Source of the DNA: a virus
Direction: 5' to 3' (one strand)
Length of the DNA: 30,795 nucleotides
Virus record (IMG/VR): IMGVR_UViG_3300023108_000105
Span: 1-30,795 of that record
Of this stretch, positions 21,261-28,034 are shown piece after piece. The translations under genes and the position numbers were made by a program. Below the pieces are notes generated by a model that searched no databases, was not told where the DNA came from, and saw only the letters and a list, made by a program, of their open reading frames with translations. The stretch's first letter is position 1; every line of letters starts with the position of its first letter.

Positions 21261-22079
21261 ATGATGGAAAATATTTTTTCAACATCCGTTTTATACGGGT
21301 TGTTCACCTTTTTATTTGAAAGAAATTGGCATTATTTCGTTGTCGGTGTAACAATGCTGGCAATTTTTGGTCTCTACTATCACATTACACACCATGATGA
21401 ACATACAGGTAATACACTAAAACTATATCATGGTATTAATTATAATAATGTGAGTGTTCTTCTTGCAAGATTCTATCTAGCAAGTGTCTTTTTAGTGATG
21501 GGTGGCCTTCATGGTATCTTCAACTTTGTTCCTTCAGGTGTAGTTGAAATGACAACAGAAGCAGACCTTTTTGTTCGTGGTCTGGTTGCCTCTGGTTATC
21601 TATTACCTGCTGTGAAAACTATTGAATTGATTGTAGGAATTACTTTTCTTTTTGGTCTTTACATGCCATTGACCTTGATTGTTTCCGCACCGATTGTGTT
21701 GAACATCGGTCTTTATCATCTCTTTCTTGACTGGTCTGGTCTACCAATTGCTTTGTTGATGGGCGTTGCTCTTCTCTATCTTGTTCATCGATATCGATCA
21801 TACTTTCGCCCCTTCTTTACAATGAGAGCAGAGGTTTCTTCTTTTCATATGACACAAAGAGAAGAGAAAGAAATACATAGTTTACTTGATGGTGAAGATA
21901 TCAGTAGTCAAAACTTACCTCACTTTCTTCCCGACAAAATGGCACAGAAAGCATTTGTTCTGATTGCGGGTTTATGTTTTGCTTTTATGGGCGCCGCAGC
22001 AATGATTCTCACATCTTCACCTGACGAACCGGGCACAAAAACAAAAGCCTTCATTGATGATGGCAGCTACTCAGATTGA
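21261..22079 (+). CDS. DoxX-like integral membrane protein
   Basis: 272 residues with about five to six membrane helices: one near 22-40, 'LARFYLASVFLVMGGLHGIF' (67-86) in the style of the DoxX family first helix, 'TIELIVGITFLFGLYMPLTL' (119-138), two following helices to about 178, and one near 228-250. Between the last helices lies a soluble stretch with 'REEKEIHSLLDGED'. DoxX-type proteins are linked to quinone or redox processes in the bacterial membrane; the role in a phage is unknown. The ribosome site is AGAGG before ATGATG. Confidence 0.7.
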   Translation: MMENIFSTSVLYGLFTFLFERNWHYFVVGVTMLAIFGLYYHITHHDEHTGNTLKLYHGINYNNVSVLLARFYLASVFLVMGGLHGIFNFVPSGVVEMTTEADLFVRGLVASGYLLPAVKTIELIVGITFLFGLYMPLTLIVSAPIVLNIGLYHLFLDWSGLPIALLMGVALLYLVHRYRSYFRPFFTMRAEVSSFHMTQREEKEIHSLLDGEDISSQNLPHFLPDKMAQKAFVLIAGLCFAFMGAAAMILTSSPDEPGTKTKAFIDDGSYSD

Positions 22080-22085
22080 TAAATA
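22078..22085 (+). promoter_or_regulatory. T4-like late promoter variant GATAAATA
   Basis: Overlaps the stop of the DoxX-like gene and stands 32 bases before the ATG of a capsid-targeted protein gene. It has the same G-first variant as the boxes at 27991 and 30087. Confidence 0.6.
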
Positions 22086-22117
22086 TAGGTAACTTATAAT
22101 TTATCAAAGAGTTACCT

Positions 22118-23176
22118 ATGAAATCATTCTCACAATTCCTAATCGAAGCACCACTCGACAGCTATGATGATAAAGATGTAGCGAATCGTCGAACAAGAAA
22201 AGGTAAGCTAATCCTTAATAAAAGTGAAAAACCTAAATCCTCTTTTTCGAGAGCCGACCAGGCGAAGATTAAAAATCCAAGAACAAAAGACACACTCACC
22301 AGAGTTCTCAAAGAATTCAAACAAAGTTTTCGAATTTACTTTGGTGATTTTGAAGGAAGTAATCGTTGGTCAGAACATGGTGTTTTAACAGACCGTGACC
22401 TAAAAGGTGAAAGTAAATTAAATGATTATCTTGAAAGAGCCAAGATTCTTTCACCAACCGGCGGTCTTACACCACAAGCAAGCAAGTCAATCAATGTGGT
22501 TTATGTAAACAATGTAGGTGATCAAAAAATTGGTATGACTCCTTGGATCATTATGCATCGTATGGGTCATGGGTTGAACCGTGGTGGATCAAAGTCTGCT
22601 TTTTATAGTAACTTTGTGGAAGCTATTCGTTATGAAATTTATGAGTTTCTAATCGACAACTATATGCCTGATGAAGATCGATACAAAACAGACCGAGGTT
22701 ATGAGCAAGCAAGAAAAGCTTGGATTGATCGTCTTCGAACACTGAGAACAAATAATATCAACGATGGTCAAGATATTATTCACTGGTTCTTTCGAACATT
22801 CGGTAACTTCAATAGTGCTAGACAAACAGACAAATACGAGCAAGGAGAAGGAAAACGCAACAAAGGAACAGTAACGTATCAGCGTTTTTACGAACTGCTC
22901 TATGACACTTTTGTAGCATTTGTTTGGTATGCTTCAGGAACAAAGAATGTTTGGGAAGAAGAACCACCGGGCAAACTCCCTTTTCGATTTGAGTTAGATA
23001 AACTTCCGGAAAAACTTGTCTACAGAGGTTCTGGTATGGGAAGCATCGCATTGGCGATCTCTGATAAGTTTGTAATGGAACAAGCAGTGAGCTATTATAA
23101 GAAAATGATCAGTAATACTGAATCATCAATTAACAAAATGTTTGATAGTGTAGTTGGAAAGGTAATAGTAATGTAA
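22118..23176 (+). CDS. Capsid-targeted internal virion protein with HRMGH motif
   Basis: 352 residues. The start 'MKSFSQFLIEA' matches the T4 capsid-targeting sequence (T4 internal proteins begin MKTYQEFIAEA), with likely prohead-protease cleavage after Glu10 (L-I-E|A). Residues 80-110 are basic. 'WIIMHRMGHGLNRG' (143-156) looks like a zinc-metallopeptidase helix, but the catalytic Glu of H-E-x-x-H is Arg148 here, so peptidase activity is not expected. The C-terminal half is helical with many aromatics ('FVAFVWYASGTKNVWEEEP'). It is probably packaged with DNA and injected. A late box precedes it. The target is unknown. Confidence 0.75.
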   Translation: MKSFSQFLIEAPLDSYDDKDVANRRTRKGKLILNKSEKPKSSFSRADQAKIKNPRTKDTLTRVLKEFKQSFRIYFGDFEGSNRWSEHGVLTDRDLKGESKLNDYLERAKILSPTGGLTPQASKSINVVYVNNVGDQKIGMTPWIIMHRMGHGLNRGGSKSAFYSNFVEAIRYEIYEFLIDNYMPDEDRYKTDRGYEQARKAWIDRLRTLRTNNINDGQDIIHWFFRTFGNFNSARQTDKYEQGEGKRNKGTVTYQRFYELLYDTFVAFVWYASGTKNVWEEEPPGKLPFRFELDKLPEKLVYRGSGMGSIALAISDKFVMEQAVSYYKKMISNTESSINKMFDSVVGKVIVM

Positions 23177-23177
23177 T

Positions 23178-24071
23178 ATGAGATTAGAAGATGTATATAT
23201 GATCCCACCTATTTCTGTTCTTGATGTCAAGCAGAAGAGATGGAAAGACCGGCGTCGGTTTTGGTTGAATTTAGGAATTGAAAGTGAATTAGGACGAGAA
23301 GCAAACTTATTAGGCTTGTCTGAACTGTTAGCAAAAAAACAAAATCGCACCAGTATCTTTGATCCTGTGCTTTGTGAAATCATGTATAAATGGTTCACAA
23401 AAGAGAATGATTTGATTCTGGATCCTTTTGCTGGTGGCTCTGTTCGTGGTATCGTAGCAAGTCATTGTAAACGAAATTATACAGGTATTGATTTATCTTC
23501 GACACAGCTGGAACATAATCGCCAGCAGGCTCAGGATCTCTGCCAGTCGCATTTTCCTGAGTGGCTTCATGATGATGCTATGAATGTGAAAAAGCTGAAA
23601 AAAACATATGATTTTATGTTCACATGCCCTCCTTATTATGACCTTGAGGTCTATTCAAATGATAAGCGAGACCTGTCCGCAATGAAATCATATGCTGAGT
23701 TTCGTCACTTTTATGAAACAATCATTTATGAATCATGTAAGAAATTGAAAGAAAATTCATTTGCTGTTTTCGTTGTGGGAGAAGTTCGTGAGAATGGTAA
23801 CTATGTTGGTCTTGCTTCAGATACTGTTCGTGCTTTCAAGAACGCAGGGTTGAATTTTTATAATGAAATGATTTTACTACAAGAACCCGCAACAGCAGCA
23901 CTACGATCTAACCGGTTTATGAATGCTTCTCGTAAGATTGCTAAATGTCATCAGAACGTTTTGATGTTTATCAAGGGTGATGCGAAAAAAATTGCTGAAC
24001 GATTAGGACCGGTAACAATCGAAAAACAGGAAGAAAGCATTCTTTTTGAACTTTTTACCAAGGAAGCATGA
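23178..24071 (+). CDS. DNA methyltransferase with CPPY motif (copy C)
   Basis: 297 residues. The SAM motif is 'ILDPFAGGSVRGIVA' (80-94) and motif IV is 'FTCPPYYDLEVYS' (148-160), where the first residue of x-P-P-Y is Cys. The general layout is that of beta/gamma-type amino-methyltransferases. It is only distantly related to the copies at 10011 and 14966 (shared 'PPY-x-x-L-E-x-Y'). It starts one base after the capsid-protein stop and its stop overlaps the start of the ADP-ribosyltransferase-like gene. The C-terminal 'NRFMNASRKIAKCHQNVLMF' resembles ends of other phage DNA modification methylases. Base and site specificity unknown. Confidence 0.88.
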   Translation: MRLEDVYMIPPISVLDVKQKRWKDRRRFWLNLGIESELGREANLLGLSELLAKKQNRTSIFDPVLCEIMYKWFTKENDLILDPFAGGSVRGIVASHCKRNYTGIDLSSTQLEHNRQQAQDLCQSHFPEWLHDDAMNVKKLKKTYDFMFTCPPYYDLEVYSNDKRDLSAMKSYAEFRHFYETIIYESCKKLKENSFAVFVVGEVRENGNYVGLASDTVRAFKNAGLNFYNEMILLQEPATAALRSNRFMNASRKIAKCHQNVLMFIKGDAKKIAERLGPVTIEKQEESILFELFTKEA

Positions 24072-24652
24072 AAACTTTTTCACAATTTCTCACCGAAGAT
24101 AAGAGTCTCGTTTTCTATCATGGTGGAAATCTCAAACTAAGTTCAGACAATCGACTAACACCAGAGGATATAGCAAGAGTTCCTCGCAGCAAAAGAATTG
24201 AATATGGACCTGGTCTCTATCTGACCACATCTGCTCAAGTTGTGGAGAAATATGCAAAGGGTTCACGCAAACTTTATAAAGTTCATGTCAATCCTGGAAA
24301 AGAAATCAATGAAGTCAAAGTCAACATCTCAAGTATTGATGAACTAATCAGTAGTCTTGGACGACCAAAGGTTCAAAAAATCAAAGATCGAATTGAAAAT
24401 TCTCGTTTTGATGAGAATGGAAAAGTTGGTGCTTACATTATTCTGAATTTTTGTATCAATGACAATTTGTTACGAACCGAAAGAGGACGTAAAGGAATGC
24501 GAGACTTTTTAGTTAAACATGGAGTTGATTATGAAATTCACAATTCACCATTTGGTTGGAAAGAAACAATGATGGTGTTGTTCAATACAAATAAGATTTC
24601 AATGATTCAACAAATTGACCGCAAACAAGCTATAGAGGATTTACACAAATGA
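24068..24652 (+). CDS. Capsid-targeted ADP-ribosyltransferase-like protein
   Basis: 194 residues. 'MKTFSQFLTE|D' is a T4-type capsid-targeting sequence with a possible cleavage point after Glu10. Then 'VFYHGGN' (15-21), 'IEYGPGLYLTTSAQVVEKYA' (44-63) and 'KLYKVHVNPG' (68-77) follow the order of PARP/ART-like folds: Tyr-His-Gly for NAD binding, G-x-G-L-Y-x-T-T with the conserved Tyr, and a strand. The third catalytic residue (often Glu) is not clear; Glu near 'FGWKETMM' is a candidate. T4 packages the ADP-ribosyltransferase Alt and injects it to modify host RNA polymerase; this could be a functional analogue. Confidence 0.7.
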   Translation: MKTFSQFLTEDKSLVFYHGGNLKLSSDNRLTPEDIARVPRSKRIEYGPGLYLTTSAQVVEKYAKGSRKLYKVHVNPGKEINEVKVNISSIDELISSLGRPKVQKIKDRIENSRFDENGKVGAYIILNFCINDNLLRTERGRKGMRDFLVKHGVDYEIHNSPFGWKETMMVLFNTNKISMIQQIDRKQAIEDLHK

Positions 24653-25011
24653 AAGCCGTTGATTATTTTTTTATTATATCCGTTGTTTTCTTCACAATTG
24701 TTGTCACCGCAAGCATCTGTTCTTCTGCTGAAGTGATGAGTGAGGAGAGTATCTTTAAGTTATCGAATGATACTGTTGATGATATGTTTTCGAATCCAAC
24801 AAAGTATCGTCCGGTCTTTCAAGAAGTTTTGAAATCAGAAGAATTATATCAAGAGATGTGCTTAGAATTGGCAGGAAGTATTGATGATATGTCAGAGGAA
24901 CAATACTATCGTTATAATGATTGTCGCAAATATTTTCGTGAAATGCTAAAAATATCACTTGATGATGCGATTGATATTCGAGATGAAGTGAATCAGCAAG
25001 ACCACAATTGA
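24649..25011 (+). CDS. Exported or membrane-anchored hypothetical protein
   Basis: 120 residues, starting at an ATG overlapping the previous stop (ATGA). Residues 7-28 are hydrophobic ('FFIISVVFFTIVVTASICSS') and fit a signal peptide or anchor, with possible cleavage near 'CSSA|E'. The mature part is acidic and helical with Asp/Glu/Met-rich repeats and two Cys (about residues 71 and 92) that could form a disulphide in the periplasm. No family recognised. The stop overlaps a small downstream frame (TGATG). Confidence 0.65.
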   Translation: MKAVDYFFIISVVFFTIVVTASICSSAEVMSEESIFKLSNDTVDDMFSNPTKYRPVFQEVLKSEELYQEMCLELAGSIDDMSEEQYYRYNDCRKYFREMLKISLDDAIDIRDEVNQQDHN

Positions 25012-25127
25012 TGTATACCATAAGTGGAATGACCAGCACCCTTGGGGTTTTCTCGTTCACAGGAAATAGGAAAACTATTCGAAACTTTTTTAGAACAACT
25101 CGCTACTACCACTATAAAAAGAAATAA
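25011..25127 (+). CDS. Small basic peptide (possible)
   Basis: 38 residues (MYTISGMTSTLGVFSFTGNR then a Lys/Arg/Tyr-rich end). The ATG overlaps the stop of the previous gene as TGATG, an arrangement that often allows re-initiation. No independent ribosome site is seen and the composition is unusual, so it could also be a chance frame in the 3' region. Confidence 0.35.
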   Translation: MYTISGMTSTLGVFSFTGNRKTIRNFFRTTRYYHYKKK

Positions 25128-25149
25128 ACTTGCTGTAATAATTCGTAAA

Positions 25150-25157
25150 TATTTATA
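25150..25157 (-). promoter_or_regulatory. Orphan TATAAATA on the minus strand
   Basis: An exact late box on the minus strand placed after the end of the minus-strand quartet and facing into the 3' end of the plus-strand genes. No minus gene follows it, so it may drive an antisense transcript or be a chance match. Confidence 0.3.
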
Positions 25158-25164
25158 ATCCATA

Positions 25165-25524
25165 TCAGTTAATTTGCTTTGTTGTTCCTAATTTTTGTTT
25201 AGGTGTATGCAATTGAATCAATTCAGCTATTCTTTTAGGTGGGTTTTTCACTCGTTTTTGAAACGACATCAAACTTTGACGAATCTGTCCAATTTCATTC
25301 ATTGTCAAAGCCACATCATAAGTCGCATTTTCTTTTTCTGACTTACTCATTTTTGTAAAAATAGGTGTATCAATTCTTGAAAATTTTCTTCCCAAAGGAG
25401 AATTTGAATCCAAGCTATTTTGAATCAACCATACATCTTCAGCAGAATACTTCGCACCTTCATAAAGATGAACGTTTGCTATACGATTGATCTCTTCATA
25501 TAATTGATAACTTATCTTCTCCAT
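25165..25524 (-). CDS. Quartet protein 4, probable virion-associated
   Basis: 119 residues, helical, basic at the end. The N-terminal 'YQLYEEINRIANVHLYEG' (6-23) follows the 'x-I-x-x-I/V-V/A-N' pattern shared by the three genes upstream on this strand. The middle has 'RIDTPIFTKMSKSEKENATYDVAL'-like charged helices (from residue 50). It overlaps the upstream gene by 13 bases. Function unknown; a late, packaged role is inferred from operon and late box at 26811. Confidence 0.65.
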   Translation of the reverse strand: MEKISYQLYEEINRIANVHLYEGAKYSAEDVWLIQNSLDSNSPLGRKFSRIDTPIFTKMSKSEKENATYDVALTMNEIGQIRQSLMSFQKRVKNPPKRIAELIQLHTPKQKLGTTKQIN

Positions 25525-25847
25525 TTGTCTCTTGAAACGCCAGCATTTTTTCGTTGAGCTTCTGAGCCAATTTTTTGAATCTTCTTATATTCAGGATCAT
25601 TTTTAATCAAATTATCCAAAGTAGTCTTTTCCATCATTTTTGTTTTTCCAAGTAATCCTTTGATTTGATTAAATTCAGGTGCTGTGATTCCATGAACTTC
25701 TTGTAATTCTTTAATTTGCTTATTCACCTGAACCAATAATTGACCTAAAGCAAACAAAGCATTCTGTTTCTTTTGAAAAGGACTTCGTGAATCTTCAAAT
25801 AAATTAACAATTTGATTGATATCTTCAATCACTTGTTTTTTGTTCAT
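25512..25847 (-). CDS. Quartet protein 3, helical
   Basis: 111 residues, nearly all helical, net basic. The N-terminus 'KKQVIEDINQIVNLFEDS' (3-20) carries the shared I-x-x-I-V-N motif. The body ('QNALFALGQLLVQVNKQIKE') suggests a coiled coil, and the end is Lys/Arg-rich ('QRKNAGVSRDKWRR'). It overlaps its neighbours by 4 and 13 bases, so all four quartet genes are probably translated from one message. No homologue recognised. Confidence 0.65.
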   Translation of the reverse strand: MNKKQVIEDINQIVNLFEDSRSPFQKKQNALFALGQLLVQVNKQIKELQEVHGITAPEFNQIKGLLGKTKMMEKTTLDNLIKNDPEYKKIQKIGSEAQRKNAGVSRDKWRR

Positions 25848-26155
25848 TTGCTCTCTTTTTCATCTGAAACTTCAGATGCTTTTGGAAATCCAGGACAGGC
25901 ATCCATCAAGTCATTCAAAGCTTTTTTCATTGGGTCCTTGAGTGCTTGAGCTTCTTGTCGTGCAGTTTTCTTTACTTCATTACTTCCAGTTTCTAAAGCA
26001 CGTGTAATTGCATGAACTACATCTTCTGCTGAAGGTGCCTTTGCAGCGCCAACTTTCATTGGAGCATCCGCTTCATTGATTGATCTTTTTCGAGCATATG
26101 CGGGATTAACTACAGAGGCGATATCCTGATAAACTGACTTGCTATGAATTGGCAT
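25844..26155 (-). CDS. Quartet protein 2, possible capsid-targeted protein
   Basis: 103 residues from the ATG at 26155, which has GGAAT upstream; a longer in-frame reading to 26206 would overlap the preceding gene and lacks a better site. The start 'SVYQDIASVVNPAYARKRSI' then 'NEADAPM' (7-31) carries the shared motif and ends in N-E|A, a possible prohead-protease site. The rest is Ala/Lys/Glu-rich helix like T4 internal proteins, ending in an acidic-basic tail. Two Cys-poor helices and no enzyme motif. A virion-internal role is inferred. Confidence 0.6.
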   Translation of the reverse strand: MPIHSKSVYQDIASVVNPAYARKRSINEADAPMKVGAAKAPSAEDVVHAITRALETGSNEVKKTARQEAQALKDPMKKALNDLMDACPGFPKASEVSDEKESK

Positions 26156-26171
26156 TTTTTTATTCCTTAGT

Positions 26172-26774
26172 TTAGATTTCAAAAGTTTGTCCAAAGACTT
26201 TAGCACTTATATTTACATAGTGACCACCATCTCTGACTAAATACTCTCCTTTTCGAAGAGTTCTTTTTTGTGTACCTGAAGCAAATTCTACATCAGGACC
26301 TGTGTATCGAGCAACTTCTCGCATTGTATCTTTTTTATGTTTCAAAGGACCACCCACATTTCCAGAATATTCTTTATTAAGTGCTGCCTTTTGTACTACT
26401 CTTGTTTGACCATCACTATCTTTAAATAAAAAGTCTCCATTTTTTGCTTTTATATTAACACTTTGGCTATTTAGTTTTTCAAGTTGACTTTTATCGCCTT
26501 TGATCATCATGTATGATTGAGTTTTCATTTTAGAAAAATTAGGTTCAACAGAAAATGTATATGGTTTTGTTTCACGAACTTTAAATTTCTTAAAAGATAG
26601 GTTTTTACAAATATTATTAAATCTTGTTGTATTTGTTTTTGGGTCTTCCTGAGTTGATCCTTCTGGTTTATTTGCTTGAGCTTTTGGACCAGGTTGTTCA
26701 ACTTCAGTCAAGTTTTTTGGAACAAAACTTGAATTCACAATTGAACTAATTTTGCTCAGTAAATCGGGCGTCAT
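26172..26774 (-). CDS. Quartet protein 1, possible capsid-targeted protein
   Basis: 200 residues. The start 'LLSKISSIVNSSFVPKNLTE' (5-24) has the shared motif and ends L-T-E|V, a possible cleavage site. A Pro/Gln/Lys/Thr-rich linker follows (25-50), then a beta-rich basic domain ('VRETKPYTFSVEP', 'GDFLFKDSDGQTRVVQKAAL', 'LRKGEYLVRDGGHYVNISAK'). An exact late box lies 36 bases upstream. It is the first gene of the quartet. No known domain recognised; the beta-rich part may be a small SH3- or barrel-like fold. Confidence 0.65.
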   Translation of the reverse strand: MTPDLLSKISSIVNSSFVPKNLTEVEQPGPKAQANKPEGSTQEDPKTNTTRFNNICKNLSFKKFKVRETKPYTFSVEPNFSKMKTQSYMMIKGDKSQLEKLNSQSVNIKAKNGDFLFKDSDGQTRVVQKAALNKEYSGNVGGPLKHKKDTMREVARYTGPDVEFASGTQKRTLRKGEYLVRDGGHYVNISAKVFGQTFEI

Positions 26775-26810
26775 AAAAATCCTCTTTATCTTATTGTAAA
26801 GTATATGGTA

Positions 26811-26818
26811 TATTTATA
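26811..26818 (-). promoter_or_regulatory. T4-like late promoter TATAAATA for the minus quartet
   Basis: Exact consensus on the minus strand, 36 bases before the ATG at 26774. It stands back to back with the early promoter at 26830. Confidence 0.72.
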
Positions 26819-26829
26819 TATTTTTTTTC

Positions 26830-26858
26830 TTGACTTTTCAATTTTCATATGCTATGAT
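26830..26858 (+). promoter_or_regulatory. Sigma70 promoter for a small basic protein
   Basis: TTGACT (26830-26835), 17-base spacer ending ATGC, TATGAT (26853-26858). It gives a short leader with a good ribosome site (AGGGAGA). Confidence 0.78.
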
Positions 26859-26891
26859 CTTTAAAATAATCAATCAACTAAGGGAGACCTC

Positions 26892-27026
26892 ATGAAAAAA
26901 GCAAGACTCGGAGCCGAAAGGGCTCTCCTTCTCCGCTCTCGCTATTCTGAGAAATTCGAAAAGATTCGAAAATATTCAAAGAAAGACCGTCAAGCAAACA
27001 AGCGGATTGACTATCGTTCTTTGTGA
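26892..27026 (+). CDS. Small basic early protein
   Basis: 44 residues: MKKARLGAERALLLRSRYSE followed by a Lys/Arg/Tyr-rich helix. It has a strong promoter and ribosome site, and higher GC than its surroundings, both signs of a real early gene. The high charge suggests nucleic-acid or RNA-polymerase binding, as with small T4 host-takeover proteins, but no family is recognised. Its last 16 bases overlap the convergent response-regulator gene. Confidence 0.65.
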   Translation: MKKARLGAERALLLRSRYSEKFEKIRKYSKKDRQANKRIDYRSL

Positions 27027-27553
27027 CATTTGTAACCATGTTCACCCAAGAATTGAATCGTTTGAGAAAGTTCTTGAGTGTTCACTGGTTTGCGTAACAA
27101 GAGAAAACGACCAGCGCCCAGTGTTTTAGCAATTGATTCAAACGGTGTGTCAGAATATGCTGTGATGAAGCAAATCTCAATGTTTGGATCAAGTTCGTTT
27201 AGTTTACAAGCAGTTTCGAATCCATTGATGCCCGGTGGCATTCGCATATCTAAGACAGCAACAAGATACGGATCTTGTTCTTCGAGAGCCTTTGAAACCA
27301 TTGAAATGGCTTCTTCACCTTGTTGAGCAGTATCTAAACGGAGTTTTACATTTTCTTGAATCACCTGAGAAGCACCGATGCTATCAAGAGACTGGTTGAA
27401 AGATTTGGCAACATGTGTTTCGTCATCAAAGAGTGCTGAAGCCATATTACGAAGTTCTTTGATTCCTATATCCTCTGTCCTTGAAAGGATATCCATATAG
27501 GCATCTAAGATTTTTTGCTCATCGTCTACAAGTAGAATGCGATAATTTGACAT
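27011..27553 (-). CDS. Stand-alone response-regulator receiver protein
   Basis: 180 residues. All receiver-domain landmarks are present: acidic pair Asp10-Asp11 ('LLVDDE'), phospho-acceptor Asp102 ('VAVLDMRMPPGINGFET'), Thr131 ('FITAYSD') and Lys155 ('LLRKPV'). A helical insertion of about 50 residues (roughly 25-70) sits between strand 1 and strand 2, making it longer than CheY. 'VLDMRMPPG' with 'TAYSD' is typical of regulators working with hybrid sensor kinases. There is no output domain and no kinase in the window, so it may intercept a host phosphorelay. An exact late box (27581-27588) lies 27 bases upstream. Confidence 0.9.
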   Translation of the reverse strand: MSNYRILLVDDEQKILDAYMDILSRTEDIGIKELRNMASALFDDETHVAKSFNQSLDSIGASQVIQENVKLRLDTAQQGEEAISMVSKALEEQDPYLVAVLDMRMPPGINGFETACKLNELDPNIEICFITAYSDTPFESIAKTLGAGRFLLLRKPVNTQELSQTIQFLGEHGYKCHKER

Positions 27554-27580
27554 GACAGTTCTCAGTGAAAGTTTTTTAAT

Positions 27581-27588
27581 TATTTATA
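27581..27588 (-). promoter_or_regulatory. T4-like late promoter TATAAATA for the response regulator
   Basis: Exact consensus on the minus strand, 27 bases before the ATG at 27553, back to back with the early promoter at 27598. Confidence 0.68.
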
Positions 27589-27597
27589 AAAAAAGAC

Positions 27598-27626
27598 TTG
27601 ACATTTTTGAATCAATCTGCTATGAT
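27598..27626 (+). promoter_or_regulatory. Extended -10 sigma70 promoter with TGATCTGATCA
   Basis: TTGACA (27598-27603), 17-base spacer ending CTGC, TATGAT (27621-27626), overlapping the inverted repeat TGATC-T-GATCA that also occurs at two other promoters of the window. Confidence 0.85.
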
Positions 27627-27659
27627 CTGATCATAGTCAACAATCTCTAGGAGAAGCTT

Positions 27660-27995
27660 ATGTCAGTAAGAGATGTTCTCGGAACACTCACAGAAAAGCA
27701 ATTAATTTGTGCTTTCACAGAAATCATGTTAGACCGCTTTAACAAAATTCGTAATCCTTACGGACAGACTTCAATCAAGATAGGTGAAACTGATGTGAAT
27801 GACCAATTGGAATCTCTTCAAGAATTTATTTCTCATCTAAGAAAAAGAAATCCTCTCAAGAATTATTCAATCCGTCGAAGAGGACGAGGCTCACGTGTAG
27901 CTCATGAAACATATGTTGGAGAATATCAATGTTATCTACCTTTAGATAAGGCTGAACGAGTTGCCGTTTATATTGTTGAAAGGTCTAAAAGATAA
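27660..27995 (+). CDS. Basic hypothetical early protein
   Basis: 111 residues with a strong promoter and ribosome site (AGGAGA). The N-terminal half is helical ('DVLGTLTEKQLICAFTEIML'), the C-terminal half is rich in Arg ('YSIRRRGRGSRVAHETYVGE') and ends in a strand-helix. It could bind nucleic acid by charge. It is alone in its transcription unit: a late box for the next gene begins within its stop region. Family not recognised. Confidence 0.7.
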   Translation: MSVRDVLGTLTEKQLICAFTEIMLDRFNKIRNPYGQTSIKIGETDVNDQLESLQEFISHLRKRNPLKNYSIRRRGRGSRVAHETYVGEYQCYLPLDKAERVAVYIVERSKR

Positions 27996-27998
27996 ATA
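27991..27998 (+). promoter_or_regulatory. T4-like late promoter variant GATAAATA
   Basis: Overlaps the stop of the preceding gene and lies 36 bases before the lipoprotein ATG at 28035. Confidence 0.6.
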
Positions 27999-28034
27999 AC
28001 AGAGTGTTTTTATTTTTATAATAAGGAGAATTTT

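Noticed and set aside
22550-22580. HRMGH in the 22118 protein as a zinc metallopeptidase active site
   Set aside because: The catalytic Glu of H-E-x-x-H is replaced by Arg, so activity cannot be claimed.
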